DNA of 64,000 bases from Candidatus Dormiibacterota bacterium (lineage in GTDB: Bacteria > Vulcanimicrobiota > Vulcanimicrobiia > Vulcanimicrobiales > Vulcanimicrobiaceae): NCBI GenBank assembly GCA_035532835.1, contig DATKQG010000009.1, positions 1 through 64,000 of the forward strand, given 5' to 3'. The notes below the pieces were generated by a model that saw only the letters and a program-made list of their open reading frames with translations, was not told the DNA's origin and ran no database searches. A program made the translations under genes and the position numbers. Positions 42,512 through 52,222 of this stretch are shown here, one piece after another. The first letter of the stretch is position 1. Every line of letters begins with the position of its first letter.

Positions 42512-44437
42512 CTACACAAACTGATCGAGCGGAACCATGAACAAAAGCCGGTCGCCCGGCCGCACGTCCCCTTGGAACTTGTGTACGGGAACCGCTACTC
42601 CTTTCCCCATGCCGCCATCATCTCTCCACACGAAGAGCGGGATCCACTGGACCCGGTAACCGTCGCGCTCCGGTGGAGCGGGCGGCGGAAGATTTTCCGA
42701 CGATTGATGGCGCTCGGCGAGTTGAAAGGTCCGCGCGATCTCGCTGCCGGCGTACAGATCTAAACGCCCGCGCGTGGTCTCGAAACGCGCAAGCCCGGCG
42801 ATGGTTGGAGCGGTCAGTTCGGTTGTCGAGAACGATGGGACGCCGAAATGGCGTTTAACCGAGGCGCCGAAGGCTAAATCGTCGATTCGGAGCACGACGT
42901 GCAAATCGCCGTTCCCTCGTTCGCGCATGCGCGTGCGCGCCCCCAAGGCGGCCTCGAGATTTGCGGTGTCGCTGTTCGTGACGCCGACGAGACTCTTGGC
43001 GCGCTCGGGAGAGCAATACGCGATGGTTTCATCGTTGGTCGCATCTCCGGTCAGGAGGTCGATCTTGCGGTCTCGGGCTAATTCGATCAGAAGTGCGTCC
43101 GGGTTTCGCTCGACGACGACCACGTGCTCGCCAAGCTCGCGAAGATAGTCGATGACTAGAGAGCCGACGTTACCGGCACCGCACACGATGACGTGGTCGC
43201 TACGATGAATGCGGCGCAGCCCGCGCGTTCGGCGCGTCGTCGCCGCATTGAGAGCCGACGTAATGGATGCCGTAAACACCGCAAACACGCTGATACCCGC
43301 GAGCATGACGCCCATCGCCACCGCTACCGCAAGCATCGTATGCGCGCTCATCGGAGCGCGAGCGCAGTCGCCGCACGGCGTTATATCTCCGTACCCCACG
43401 GTCGTCATCGTCGCCATGACGTAGTACATCGAGGCAAGCACGTTGAGTTTGAGAGCCCAGGCGAAAAACGCCACGAACGTCACGTAAAGCACGATGCCGA
43501 TGTAAAAGACCGTCCGCAGGACCGGCTCGGTGCGCTTGAACGACGACGAGAGGTCGCCGAGCATGCCTTGGAGCCGCTCCATCCGATCGGAGCGCCCACG
43601 GGCCTGCGAACGCGGCCAGCTCTTTTTTAGGTGCAAGATCGGGCCGAAGGCGACGACGCGATCGTCTTGCTCGAGCAGGCGTGTGAGGAGCTGCGTATCG
43701 GCAACGTCGTTCTCGCCGTAGCATAAGTACGGAGCGATGCCGTCGACGGCGACGATGCGCGCCTGTAACCGAGCCTCCGCCGCCGATATCGTCAGTCCGG
43801 CGATCCCGAAATCGGCCGCGGTACGATCGCAAAAGCCGAACAGCCCCGTCGCCGCTTCCTCCGCGATGGCGTCCGGCTCGAAGACGCGCTCGTGACGGTG
43901 TGCGACCCGCGATGCGAGCGTTTCAAACGTCGGGAACGGCAGCGCGTAACAGCACGACGGATCGACGGCGGCAGCCGCATAGGTTGCAGCCGCATAGGCC
44001 GCCGGTGAGATGGCCGTGCAATTGTGTTTGAGACCCTCCTGAATCTTGTGCCCCAGGAGCGGATTGAACTGTCGCAGCGTGACGCGAATGCTGTCGTTGA
44101 TATCGCGCGCCATCAGCACGACGCGCAGATTGAGCCGGTCGTCCTGTGAAACCGCGACGATGCAGTAGTTCGAGTGCACTTCGCCCCAGGTGTGCGCTCG
44201 CAGCCCGGCGTTCCGCAACGTGGCCGGTTCGGTGGGGTCCTCGTTGACGAAAGAGAACGCATCGCCGAACTCTTCGGCAAGGTCGCCGGCCTCGCGCGCG
44301 AGCAGCCTCGCCGCGCGCTCCTCTTCGTGGCGCCAAACCAAAACGACTTGCTGGCCGCCCGTCTTCAATAGCTCGCGGCAGATTTCGAATGCCAGGTAGT
44401 CGCCACCGACGACGATAATCAGCGTCTGCGTTGACAT
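42512..44437 (-). CDS. Voltage-independent K+ channel with two RCK/TrkA-N domains
   Basis: A 641-residue protein. The N-terminal Rossmann/RCK domain (TLIIVVGGDYLAFEICRELL) covers ~1-240, the pore region with two membrane helices around the selectivity filter TVGYGD (residues 346-351) lies at ~310-410, and a second RCK domain follows (DHVIVCGAGNVGSLVIDYL). RCK domains bind NAD(H), nucleotides or Ca2+ and gate K+ flux. An N-terminal RCK ahead of the pore is unusual among simple Kch/MthK channels. ATG 44437 fits; it faces the divergent methyltransferase gene only two bases away. Confidence 0.9.
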   Translation of the reverse strand: MSTQTLIIVVGGDYLAFEICRELLKTGGQQVVLVWRHEEERAARLLAREAGDLAEEFGDAFSFVNEDPTEPATLRNAGLRAHTWGEVHSNYCIVAVSQDDRLNLRVVLMARDINDSIRVTLRQFNPLLGHKIQEGLKHNCTAISPAAYAAATYAAAAVDPSCCYALPFPTFETLASRVAHRHERVFEPDAIAEEAATGLFGFCDRTAADFGIAGLTISAAEARLQARIVAVDGIAPYLCYGENDVADTQLLTRLLEQDDRVVAFGPILHLKKSWPRSQARGRSDRMERLQGMLGDLSSSFKRTEPVLRTVFYIGIVLYVTFVAFFAWALKLNVLASMYYVMATMTTVGYGDITPCGDCARAPMSAHTMLAVAVAMGVMLAGISVFAVFTASITSALNAATTRRTRGLRRIHRSDHVIVCGAGNVGSLVIDYLRELGEHVVVVERNPDALLIELARDRKIDLLTGDATNDETIAYCSPERAKSLVGVTNSDTANLEAALGARTRMRERGNGDLHVVLRIDDLAFGASVKRHFGVPSFSTTELTAPTIAGLARFETTRGRLDLYAGSEIARTFQLAERHQSSENLPPPAPPERDGYRVQWIPLFVWRDDGGMGKGVAVPVHKFQGDVRPGDRLLFMVPLDQFV

Positions 44438-44439
44438 AG

Positions 44440-45033
44440 ATGATGCCTGATTCGCCAGAACACCCCCCTCTCCGTCAGCCGCACCCGCTCGCGCTCGCGC
44501 TGATCGAGGATATGCGGCGCGCTGTAGGCGCTCGCGTTCTCGAAATCGGCCGCGGAAGCGGCCGAAATACCCATGCCTTAGCGCGGGCGCGCTTCGAGGT
44601 AACGTCGACCGGCGGCTATGGCGATCTTCCTCAGAATCAACGTTTTGCCGCCGCCTTGAGCACGCATGCGCTGCTGCACGGGCGCCCTGCGGAGATCGCA
44701 GATGCGCTGGTACGAATCGCAGCGCTTCTCGATGCGGGCGCGCCCCTGTTCGCAACCTTTGGATCGACGCGCGATGCGCGTTTTGGGGTGGGCGAGCAGA
44801 TCGCTCCCGCCACGTTCGCGCCGGCCGATGGCGACGAACGCGGGGTGCCTCACGCGTACTTCGATGCGGCGGATCTACGGCGGATGCTCGAACGTTCGTT
44901 TATCGTCGAACGGCTCGAAGAACGGTGCGTTGACGATATCGCCGGCACGTGGGCACATCTCAATGCGCCCTTATCGGGCGCGCGGCATTGGTTTACGGTC
45001 GCGCGGCGCCCTCGTGAGAACCCACCGAGATGA
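44440..45033 (+). CDS. Class I SAM-dependent methyltransferase-like protein
   Basis: A 197-residue protein with a Rossmann methyltransferase start ([20 protein letters not shown], motif I), a region matching the [13 protein letters not shown] post-motif strand and a C-terminal HWFTVARRP. It is shorter than most family members and has a GRGSG variant of motif I. Substrate unknown. It is divergent from the K+ channel gene and overlaps the convergent thiG by 41 bases. Confidence 0.75.
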   Translation: MMPDSPEHPPLRQPHPLALALIEDMRRAVGARVLEIGRGSGRNTHALARARFEVTSTGGYGDLPQNQRFAAALSTHALLHGRPAEIADALVRIAALLDAGAPLFATFGSTRDARFGVGEQIAPATFAPADGDERGVPHAYFDAADLRRMLERSFIVERLEERCVDDIAGTWAHLNAPLSGARHWFTVARRPRENPPR

Positions 45034-45802
45034 GGTTCTCCATCGGGCTCGAGGCGTTCGCATAGAGCCGCTTGGGCATTCTTCCGGCGAGATACGCTTG
45101 GCGCCCCGCGATGACCGCATGTCGCATCGCGTGAGCCATCATCACCGGGTCGCGTGCGGCGGCGATGCCGGTATTCATCAACAACGCGTCCGCACCGATC
45201 TCCAAAGCGATCGCTGCGTCGGAGGCGGTGCCGACGCCCGCATCGACGATGACGGGAACGCGCGCGCGCTCTTTGATAATGCGGATCGAATACGGGTTGC
45301 ACACGCCTAGGCCGCTGCCGATCGGCGCGGCTAGCGGCATGACCGCCGCGCAACCGATCTCCTCGAGTTGCTTGCACACCACCGGATCGTCTCCGATGTA
45401 GGGCAGCACCGTGAAACCGTCGTCAACCAGGATCTGCGCCGCCCGTAGCGTCTCGCGCGAGTCCGGATAGAGCGTTTGCGGATCGCCGATCACCTCGAGT
45501 TTAATCAAATCCGTGCCGAGCAACTCACGCGCGAGTTGGGCCGTCAACACGGCATCCTGCGCCGTGTAGCATCCCGCCGTGTTTGGGAGAATGCGCATCT
45601 TCGAGCGATCGATGTAATCGATCATCGTTTTACCCGAGGCATCGTTGAGATCGATGCGGCGAATCGCCACCGTCACCATATCGGCGCCACTGGCGGCATG
45701 CGCTGCCTGCATGATCTCGAGGGAAGGATACTTGCCCGTGCCGACGATCAATCGCGATGAAAGCGTGTAAGTGCCGATCGTAAGTACGTCCGTATTATCC
45801 AC
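44993..45802 (-). CDS. thiG: Thiazole synthase
   Basis: A 269-residue ThiG. Typical segments are [67 protein letters not shown] and [18 protein letters not shown]. ThiG builds the thiazole phosphate of thiamine from ThiS-thiocarboxylate, dehydroglycine and DXP. GTG 45802 overlaps the thiS stop. A thiO-thiS-thiG order shows the oxidase-type (aerobic, glycine oxidase) branch rather than ThiH. Confidence 0.95.
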   Translation of the reverse strand: MDNTDVLTIGTYTLSSRLIVGTGKYPSLEIMQAAHAASGADMVTVAIRRIDLNDASGKTMIDYIDRSKMRILPNTAGCYTAQDAVLTAQLARELLGTDLIKLEVIGDPQTLYPDSRETLRAAQILVDDGFTVLPYIGDDPVVCKQLEEIGCAAVMPLAAPIGSGLGVCNPYSIRIIKERARVPVIVDAGVGTASDAAIALEIGADALLMNTGIAAARDPVMMAHAMRHAVIAGRQAYLAGRMPKRLYANASSPMENLISVGSHEGAARP

Positions 45803-45995
45803 CTGCGACCGCCTTGATGATTTCGATGCGATCGCCGTCGGCCACGGGATGCTGGTGGTATTCGCCGCGGCGCACCACGCGCTCGTTCCTGGCGACCGCA
45901 ATGCCGGACTGCGGCGTACCGAGCAGGGCCAAAAGGGAACCGACGGTCAAGCCGTCCGGAAGCTCTCTGAGATCTCCGTTCACGGTCACTCTCAT
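45795..45995 (-). CDS. thiS: Thiamine sulfur-carrier protein
   Basis: A 66-residue ubiquitin-fold protein, [19 protein letters not shown] at the start and ending AVAGG. The C-terminal Gly-Gly is the site of thiocarboxylate formation. It is coupled to thiO upstream (ATGA overlap) and thiG downstream (overlap of 8 bases). It donates sulfur to the thiazole ring. Confidence 0.94.
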   Translation of the reverse strand: MRVTVNGDLRELPDGLTVGSLLALLGTPQSGIAVARNERVVRRGEYHQHPVADGDRIEIIKAVAGG

Positions 45996-47149
45996 GCTAT
46001 GCCCGTTCGATGCGCGTCCGGCGCTTCCGTCCCGCCCCGCGCCAGGCCGAAAGCATCGAGGGCACCCTGAGCGAGCGAACCGTCGATATACGATGCCAGA
46101 AGCTTGGCCGTAATCGGCGCGAGCAGAATCCCGTTGCGGAAGTGTCCGGTCGCAAGCAAGAGGCCTTCGATCGGGGTCGGGCCGAGATACGGGCGTCCGT
46201 CGGGCGTTCCGGGGCGCAGGCCCGCCCACGTTTCGCCGATCGAGAACGCACCCAGCGCGGGGGCTGCGGAGAGCGCCGCATTGAGGAGCTGACGAATCCC
46301 GGAGGCCGTGACCCGCTGATCGAAGTCTTCGTCTTCAACCGTGGCCCCCACCAGTAGGCGGCCATCGTCGCGAGGCACCAGATATGCGCCCGGCAGCCAC
46401 GTGGTGTGGCGGACGAAGCCGCGCGGCACCGCGAGGGCCAACATCTGCCCTTTGACCGGTCGCACCGGAGGGCGTGCCGATAGCGGGACGCCGGGCAGTT
46501 GTTCCGCCCACGCGCCGGTAGCATTGACCACGATCGAGCAGGCCGCAAATCCGCGTTCGCTGCGTACGCCTAGGACGCGCCGATCGTCGCACTCAACCGC
46601 GAGGTCGGTCGCCTCTCTCACGAACGTTACGCCGCGCGCATCGCATGCCGCAGCAAGCGCTCGGCCGAATCGGCGGTTATCGATCGACCCCTCGTCGCGC
46701 ACCAACAGCGAGCCCGCGACATGCGTTCCAAGCCAAGGCTCGAACGCTAGCGTCTGCTCGCGATCCAGAATGTCGTGCGCGACGCCGCGCCGCGCCAAAT
46801 CGAGGGCGTGCGCGCTCAGACGCGCCACGCCGGACGCATCGAAGGCCGCGTGAACGATGCCATTCAGACGAAGCTGGGGATCGATACCGCTGGCGGCCCG
46901 TACTCGCTCGGCAAACTCGGGGTAGGCGCCCAGGGAGCGTTCGCAGAGTTCGAGCACGTTTTCATCATCGATGTGCTCGGTGTAGGGAGCGAGCATCCCG
47001 GCACCCGCCCAGGAGGCCGCCCGGCCGGGCTCCCCGCGATCGAAGACGCGCACGGCCGCGCCCCGTTCCGCCAGCTCGAATGCGATGGCCAGCCCGATCA
47101 GGCCCGCGCCGACCACGGCGACGTCGCCGCCCTTATGTGCTCCGATCAT
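45992..47149 (-). CDS. thiO: Glycine oxidase
   Basis: A 385-residue FAD-dependent oxidase of the DAO family. The dinucleotide motif is [20 protein letters not shown]; other matches are [31 protein letters not shown] and [17 protein letters not shown]. ThiO oxidises glycine to dehydroglycine for ThiG. It is the first gene of the thiOSG operon. No TPP-riboswitch signature was found in the 50 bases between it and the ETF-QO gene. Confidence 0.94.
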   Translation of the reverse strand: MIGAHKGGDVAVVGAGLIGLAIAFELAERGAAVRVFDRGEPGRAASWAGAGMLAPYTEHIDDENVLELCERSLGAYPEFAERVRAASGIDPQLRLNGIVHAAFDASGVARLSAHALDLARRGVAHDILDREQTLAFEPWLGTHVAGSLLVRDEGSIDNRRFGRALAAACDARGVTFVREATDLAVECDDRRVLGVRSERGFAACSIVVNATGAWAEQLPGVPLSARPPVRPVKGQMLALAVPRGFVRHTTWLPGAYLVPRDDGRLLVGATVEDEDFDQRVTASGIRQLLNAALSAAPALGAFSIGETWAGLRPGTPDGRPYLGPTPIEGLLLATGHFRNGILLAPITAKLLASYIDGSLAQGALDAFGLARGGTEAPDAHRTGIA

Positions 47150-47199
47150 GTGCCCCTAATACTACGCCATCCGCGCACGCACGGCGCGGACAATGGCCG

Positions 47200-48858
47200 C
47201 TACATGCCGGTATAGACGGGTCCTTCGCCGCCTTGCGGCGGTACCCAGGTGATGATCTGATAGGGATCGGCGATATCGCACGTCTTGCAATGCACGCAAT
47301 TGGTGAAGTTGATCTGCAAGCGGCCGTCGATGCCGCCGTCGCCGTTCTTTTCGAACATCGGCTCGTAGACTTTGGCGGGGCAGAAATACGCACATGGATT
47401 GCCGTATTCGACGGTGCAGCGATCGCGACAGACGTTCGTATCCGCGACGTGCAGATGCGAGGGCTGGTCCTCTTCGTGAATCGTACCCGAATTGAAGACG
47501 TCGGTAAGCTTATCGAACGTCAACACGTTATCGATTTTGGCGCGCGGGGTCTCGGTTGGACGATACCCCGCCTTCTCCATCATCTCATAGCCCGGCTTAG
47601 CATGCAGCTTATCGATGAAGCCGAACGCGCGTCCGCCGGTAAACGTGGAGAGCCCCGCATTGAACATGCCCGCCCACATGCCGTGTTCGAAGCCCTGATG
47701 GAAATTACGAGAGCTGCGCATCTCGCCATACGCCCACGAATCCTTGAAACGCCGTTCGTACGCCCGTAATTGATCGGCGTCGTAACGTTCGGCGGAAAGG
47801 GCTTCCCATGCCGTCTCCGCCGCCATCATGCCGGACTTCATTGCGAGATGAATGCCTTTGAGCCGCATGCCGTTGAGGAACCCGGCCGAATCGCCGACCA
47901 GCATCAGCCCGTCGGCATACGGGCGCGGCATCGCGAAGAACCCGCCCTCCGGTATCGCCTTGGCGCCGTACCGAATCAGTTTCGCGCCGTCCAGGAGCGC
48001 ACGAATCGCGGGGTGTTCTTTGAGCCGTTGCAATTCGTTGTGCGGGTCGGTCGTCGGATTCTTGTAATCCAAGCCGGTGACCTGACCGATGTCCAGGACG
48101 TTGCCGCTCATCCCATAGATGAAGCCTCCGCCGAACGTTTCGCGCGGTAACGGATAGCCGAGCGTATGCACGACGCTCCCCGCAGGGAAACGACCGTCGG
48201 GCAGCTGCCAGAGTTCCTTGACGCCGGCCGCATAGACCATCGGCTCTTTGCCCTCGTCGAGCCCGAGGCGCGGTATCGCCTGCTTGGCAAGCGTGCCGCG
48301 CGGCCCTTCGCCCAGAATGACGATCTTGGCCAGCAAGTCCGCACCGGGCTCGTAATTCGCTTTCGGGCTGCCTTGATGATCGACGCCCTTATCGCCGGTC
48401 CGCACGCCGATGACGCGGTCGCCTTCCCATAGCAACTCCTGGCCTGGAAATTCGCCGAAGACCTGTACTCCGAGCGCCTCGGCCTGCGCGCCCAGCCACT
48501 TCGACATGCGCTGCAGCGAGGCGACGTATTTTCCGTGATTGTTCAGCGGCGGCGGCGTGAACGGCGCCTTGATCTTGCCGCCCGCGGTGAGGAACCACAG
48601 CTCATCGCTCGTCACCGGCGATTCGACCGGTGCCCCGAGTTCGAGCCAGTTCGGCAACAGCTCAGCCAGCGCACGCGGGTCCATGACGGCGCCGGAGAGC
48701 CCGTGGTTGCCGATCTCCGCAGCTTTATCGATGACGAGAATCTCCAGTTCCCGCCCGGCGTCCTTGGCGAGTTGGGCGAGGCGGATCGCTCCCGCCAAGC
48801 TGGCGGGACCGGCACCCACGAAGAGAACGTCGACTTCAAGTTGATCGCGCTGCGGCAT
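47200..48858 (-). CDS. Electron-transfer flavoprotein:ubiquinone oxidoreductase
   Basis: A 552-residue enzyme. The FAD motif VLFVGAGPASLAGAIRLAQ is at the N-terminus, GLSGAVMDPRALAELLPNW follows and the ubiquinone-binding part has EGGFFAMPRPYADGLMLVGD. The C-terminal ferredoxin-like domain has the cluster cysteines in NCVHCKTCDIADPYQIITW with CPAKVYEP upstream. ETF-QO passes electrons from ETF to the membrane quinone pool during fatty- and amino-acid oxidation. ETF subunits are not in the window. Confidence 0.95.
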   Translation of the reverse strand: MPQRDQLEVDVLFVGAGPASLAGAIRLAQLAKDAGRELEILVIDKAAEIGNHGLSGAVMDPRALAELLPNWLELGAPVESPVTSDELWFLTAGGKIKAPFTPPPLNNHGKYVASLQRMSKWLGAQAEALGVQVFGEFPGQELLWEGDRVIGVRTGDKGVDHQGSPKANYEPGADLLAKIVILGEGPRGTLAKQAIPRLGLDEGKEPMVYAAGVKELWQLPDGRFPAGSVVHTLGYPLPRETFGGGFIYGMSGNVLDIGQVTGLDYKNPTTDPHNELQRLKEHPAIRALLDGAKLIRYGAKAIPEGGFFAMPRPYADGLMLVGDSAGFLNGMRLKGIHLAMKSGMMAAETAWEALSAERYDADQLRAYERRFKDSWAYGEMRSSRNFHQGFEHGMWAGMFNAGLSTFTGGRAFGFIDKLHAKPGYEMMEKAGYRPTETPRAKIDNVLTFDKLTDVFNSGTIHEEDQPSHLHVADTNVCRDRCTVEYGNPCAYFCPAKVYEPMFEKNGDGGIDGRLQINFTNCVHCKTCDIADPYQIITWVPPQGGEGPVYTGM

Positions 48859-48918
48859 ACGTTGTACAACACTCCGGAAAAGCAGATTGCATCAACGGTT
48901 CGAGCTACACCTAAACGA

Positions 48919-49695
48919 TCATTTGTGAAAACCCTGAGAAAGTGCGTCGATCGCAGCCGTCACTGCAATCTCGTGCATGGAGAGCCGGGCTTCCCACGCA
49001 TGCGCGCCGGGCGTTTCGTGCGTCAGCACCCGGGCGGCCGCGCCTCGGGCGAGCAGGAGCGAATACGAGAGCCCTCCGACGATGCCGCCCTCGGCGCGAT
49101 GGTCGGCGGTGATGCGCCCCCGCTGGAACGTCATCACCTTCATCGCCAGCGGCGAGCCGAGATCGAGCGCCACGAGCGGCTCGACCGGCAAGCCGGCCCG
49201 GTCGATCGCCGCCACGACCGCCACTCCCAGCTCGTCTCCACCGTACTCGTAGCAGTAAAACCCCGCCGCATCCCGATCTTCGTGAAGGTCGATCGAGAGG
49301 GCGAATTTGCGATTGCGGTTGGACGTGACGATCGCGCGGGCTTCAGGAGATTGGCCGCCGCGACCAAAGGTGCGATTAACGTCGAGGCCGTCGACGCTCT
49401 CGCGCGTCCGCGCGTCGTAGCCGCTCGGGTTCGTGCACGGCCAGATGCGATAGGCATAGCGCCGGTCGAGCGCGCCGGTTTCCGCCAATCGCAGGAGCGC
49501 CGCGGGTCCGGCGGGTTCGTCCCCATGGACGCCCGCGCTCAACGCGATGCACGGCAGCGCGGGATTCCCGACTTCGACGCACAGCAAGGTCCGCGGTGCG
49601 TTGACGCAGGCGACCTCTCGCACCGCAACGTCGTCGCGCGAGCGCCGAAGGGATTTCCAACGCGCTTCGAGCTCCCGGTAGGTGGCGTTCTGCAT
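48919..49695 (-). CDS. M14-type zinc hydrolase (succinylglutamate desuccinylase/carboxypeptidase-like)
   Basis: A 258-residue protein. Zinc ligands appear in LSAGVHGDEPAGPAALLRL (HxxE) and SIDLHEDRDAAGFYCYEYG (His). The NPSGYDARTRESVDGLDVNR segment gives the family Asn-Arg, and TPGAHAWEARLSMHEIAV the downstream Glu. These are the marks of the M14 family, which includes carboxypeptidases and AstE/aspartoacylase-like deacylases. ATG 49695 gives a normal N-terminus. Substrate unknown. Divergent from the threonine aldolase gene. Confidence 0.82.
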   Translation of the reverse strand: MQNATYRELEARWKSLRRSRDDVAVREVACVNAPRTLLCVEVGNPALPCIALSAGVHGDEPAGPAALLRLAETGALDRRYAYRIWPCTNPSGYDARTRESVDGLDVNRTFGRGGQSPEARAIVTSNRNRKFALSIDLHEDRDAAGFYCYEYGGDELGVAVVAAIDRAGLPVEPLVALDLGSPLAMKVMTFQRGRITADHRAEGGIVGGLSYSLLLARGAAARVLTHETPGAHAWEARLSMHEIAVTAAIDALSQGFHK

Positions 49696-49747
49696 CCGTG
49701 GGGAAGTTAGGGCACGATATGCAGAGTTCCGTCTATGCCGGCGCGAT

Positions 49748-50779
49748 ATGAAGCGCAGCTTCGCCAGCGACAACAACGCTCCAATCGCGCCGGAGATCCT
49801 TGCGGCAATCCTCGATGCCAACCACGGTGATGCCGTTGGATACGGGCGCGACGAATGGACGCAGCGAGCGATCGAGCGCTTTCGCGAACATTTCGGCGAG
49901 CGTACCGATGTCTATTTTGCCTTCAATGGCACCGGCGCGAACGTCGTCGCGCTCAGTTGCGTGACCAAGCCCTGGGAGGCCGTGCTCTGCCCGCTCACCG
50001 CGCACCTCCAGACCGACGAATGCGGCGCGTTCGAACGCTTCACCGGATCGAAAGTGATCCCGATTCCCACGAGTGACGGCAAGCTGCGCATCGCGGATCT
50101 CGAGCCCTATCTGCACGCGGGCCACGACGAACACCATCCGCAGCCGCGCGTCATCTCGATCTCGCAATCGACCGAGTACGGCGACGTCTACGAACCGGAC
50201 GAGGTTCGCGAGCTCTGCGCGTTCGCCCACGCGCGCGGTCTCTACGTTCACGTCGACGGCGCGCGCATTTCGAACGCGGCGGCCGCGCTCGGGACGACGC
50301 CGCGCGCGCTTACCGTCGATTTGGGCGTCGATATGCTCACCTTCGGAGGCACCAAGAACGGCTTGATGTTCGGCGAGGCCATCTGCTTCTTCGATCCCAC
50401 GCTCGCGGCGAACGTGGCGCCGTTCGCCCGCAAACAGGGCATGCAACTGGCTTCGAAGATGCGCTACGTCGCGGCGCAGTTCGAGGCGCTGCTCACCGAG
50501 GATCGCTGGCTTCGATACGCTTCGCATGCCAACGCCATGGCGGCCCGCTTGCTCGAACGCATCCGGACGATCGAAGGCGTGCGCATCACGCGCAACGCCC
50601 GCTGTAACGCCATCTTTGCCACCATGGATCGCGCGGCGATCGCGCGCGCTCAAGAACGCGTCTTCTTCTACACCTTCGACGAATCGCTGCCGGAAGTTCG
50701 CTGGATGACGCATTGGGCCACGACGGAGGACGACATCGACGATTTCGTGCTGGCCGTCAAGGAATCTCTCGCGACGTGA
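49748..50779 (+). CDS. Low-specificity L-threonine aldolase (beta-eliminating lyase family)
   Basis: A 343-residue PLP enzyme. It starts KRSFASDNNAPIAPEILAAI; the family segments are FAFNGTGANVVALS, DECGAFERFTGSKVIPI, STEYGDVYEPDEVREL, LYVHVDGARISNAAAALG and the PLP Lys in MLTFGGTKNGLMFGEAI. It cleaves L-threonine or allo-threonine to glycine and acetaldehyde. The start at 49748 lacks a strong RBS but matches family length. Confidence 0.9.
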   Translation: MKRSFASDNNAPIAPEILAAILDANHGDAVGYGRDEWTQRAIERFREHFGERTDVYFAFNGTGANVVALSCVTKPWEAVLCPLTAHLQTDECGAFERFTGSKVIPIPTSDGKLRIADLEPYLHAGHDEHHPQPRVISISQSTEYGDVYEPDEVRELCAFAHARGLYVHVDGARISNAAAALGTTPRALTVDLGVDMLTFGGTKNGLMFGEAICFFDPTLAANVAPFARKQGMQLASKMRYVAAQFEALLTEDRWLRYASHANAMAARLLERIRTIEGVRITRNARCNAIFATMDRAAIARAQERVFFYTFDESLPEVRWMTHWATTEDDIDDFVLAVKESLAT

Positions 50780-50828
50780 GTCACCGCACGGCGCACCTCT
50801 TTCCACGATAGCCCCGCGTCGTGATAGG

Positions 50829-51206
50829 ATGGGCATGATGAGCATGCAGCCCTGGGAGCCGCGCTTGGCCCGGTTGGAGGGGTCATTCGAACAGATCGAC
50901 CACCGGCTGAGCGATCTGGCGCAAAACATCGAGGCGCGCTTCGCCCAGGTCGATCAACGGTTTGGACAGATCGATCAGCGATTCGGGCAGCTAGAGGCCC
51001 GCATCGACGGGCTCGATCGAAAGATCGATGGCGTTCGCGACGGGCTAACGGCGCAGCTCGACGGCGTTCGCGACGGGCTAACGGCGAAGATCGACGGCGT
51101 TCGCGACGGGCTAGCGGCGAAGATCGACGGCCTACAGTGGCGGATGACCGCGTTGATCGTCGGGACATGGATCACGACGATCCTTGCCGTGCTGTTCCAC
51201 CGTTAA
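50829..51206 (+). CDS. Coiled-coil protein with C-terminal membrane anchor and 11-residue repeats
   Basis: A 125-residue protein. Residues ~10-100 form a continuous coiled coil, with Asp/Gln/Arg-rich heptads followed by three near-identical 11-residue repeats (consensus DGVRDGLTAKI), encoded by a 33-bp tandem DNA repeat at 51027-51125. A C-terminal helix (LIVGTWITTILAVLFH) would anchor it in the inner membrane. Hendecad repeats of this kind form straight helices. Function unknown; copy number may vary between strains. Confidence 0.72.
   Translation: MGMMSMQPWEPRLARLEGSFEQIDHRLSDLAQNIEARFAQVDQRFGQIDQRFGQLEARIDGLDRKIDGVRDGLTAQLDGVRDGLTAKIDGVRDGLAAKIDGLQWRMTALIVGTWITTILAVLFHR
51027..51125 (+). 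repeat. 33-bp tandem repeat, three copies
   Basis: Units 51027-51059, 51060-51092 and 51093-51125 are near-identical (a few substitutions, e.g. GATGGC/GACGGC at the start and CAGCTC/AAGATC at the end). They keep the frame and code for 11-residue coiled-coil repeats. Confidence 0.93.
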
Positions 51207-52174
51207 GAGGGCAGTTCGCGCAGGAGCGAGAGCCACAGACGACGCTCGCGCGCAGGGCGCACCAGCGCGGCCAGCGCACGAACGCGCCGCCGCAACGCGA
51301 GCGCGAATCGCGGGTCGCGCGCGAAGCGTTCGAGTAATGCCGCACACGCGGCGGTATCGCCTACGGGGTAATAGCCCGGATACGATGCGCCCAGGATCCC
51401 CCGATTCCCGGAGATATCCGAAGCGACAACCGGGACGCCGGCAGCGATCGCCTCGCTGAGCACGTTGGCACCTCCTTCCATGCGCGACGAGAGCACGAGC
51501 AGATCGCTCTGCCGCAGGATTCGCAGCGCGCGTGCGTGCGTGACCTCGCCGAGCCATCGGTACCGTGCATCGGCGCGCGCGATGCGCTCGGCGGCACTCG
51601 CAAAGCGCGGCTGCAGGGCCGCCCCGGCTTGAATGACGCGAATCGGTACGTCGCGCGATAGCCTCTGCAACGCATAAGCCGCGCGCAACGGGTCCTTCTC
51701 GTATCGCAGATGCCCGAGTACGCAGACCTTCAGTCCCGCGCGACGCGATACCGCGCCTGTCCGCGCGGGCGACGACTGCACGATCGCGCGCGCCTTCGCT
51801 CGGACGGCGCGCGGGAGATAGCCAATACCGTCCGGCTGGAGCGTAACGATCGCATGCGCGGCGCACATCGCGCGCTGCGCGAGCTTGCTGCTCGCGATGT
51901 CACGATACAGATCGGTCCCCGTCATCACCACGACGAGCGGACGGTCGGGGAAGGCGCGCGCAAACGCGAGGGCCGAACGAGCGCTCTTACGGGCGTGTAA
52001 TGCCACCAACACGTCGCAGGCTTCTCCGCCCCAGCGCTCGCGCACGCGTACGCGCCAGCCCCCGGAGCGAAAAAAAGACGCGTAGCGAGCCGCGGTATGC
52101 GCGTTTCCGGTCCGCGCCGTGGCGGCCGTGGGAGCGATTATGACGATCGTTCGCGAATGCTTCCGTATGGTCAC
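51203..52174 (-). CDS. senB: SenB-type selenosugar synthase (glycosyltransferase)
   Basis: A 323-residue GT-B glycosyltransferase of the SenB family. Strong matches are VMTGTDLYRDIASSKLAQ, LKVCVLGHLRYEKDPLRAA, DARYRWLGEVTHARALRIL and LLVLSSRMEGGANVLSEAI. SenB condenses selenophosphate with a UDP-sugar to give a selenosugar, the selenium donor in selenoneine synthesis (established for Variovorax SenABC). It starts at GTG 52174 and is divergent from senA across only about 48 bases. The next genes, selD and senA, complete the SenABC set. Confidence 0.88.
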   Translation of the reverse strand: MTIRKHSRTIVIIAPTAATARTGNAHTAARYASFFRSGGWRVRVRERWGGEACDVLVALHARKSARSALAFARAFPDRPLVVVMTGTDLYRDIASSKLAQRAMCAAHAIVTLQPDGIGYLPRAVRAKARAIVQSSPARTGAVSRRAGLKVCVLGHLRYEKDPLRAAYALQRLSRDVPIRVIQAGAALQPRFASAAERIARADARYRWLGEVTHARALRILRQSDLLVLSSRMEGGANVLSEAIAAGVPVVASDISGNRGILGASYPGYYPVGDTAACAALLERFARDPRFALALRRRVRALAALVRPARERRLWLSLLRELPS

Positions 52175-52222
52175 AGGCCGCAGATTCGCCCTACCGCACG
52201 TTCGCCCTCGGGGAAGAGACGG

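Noticed and set aside
47150-47199. TPP riboswitch for thiOSG
   Set aside because: The gap before thiO is only 50 bases and holds no THI-box consensus.
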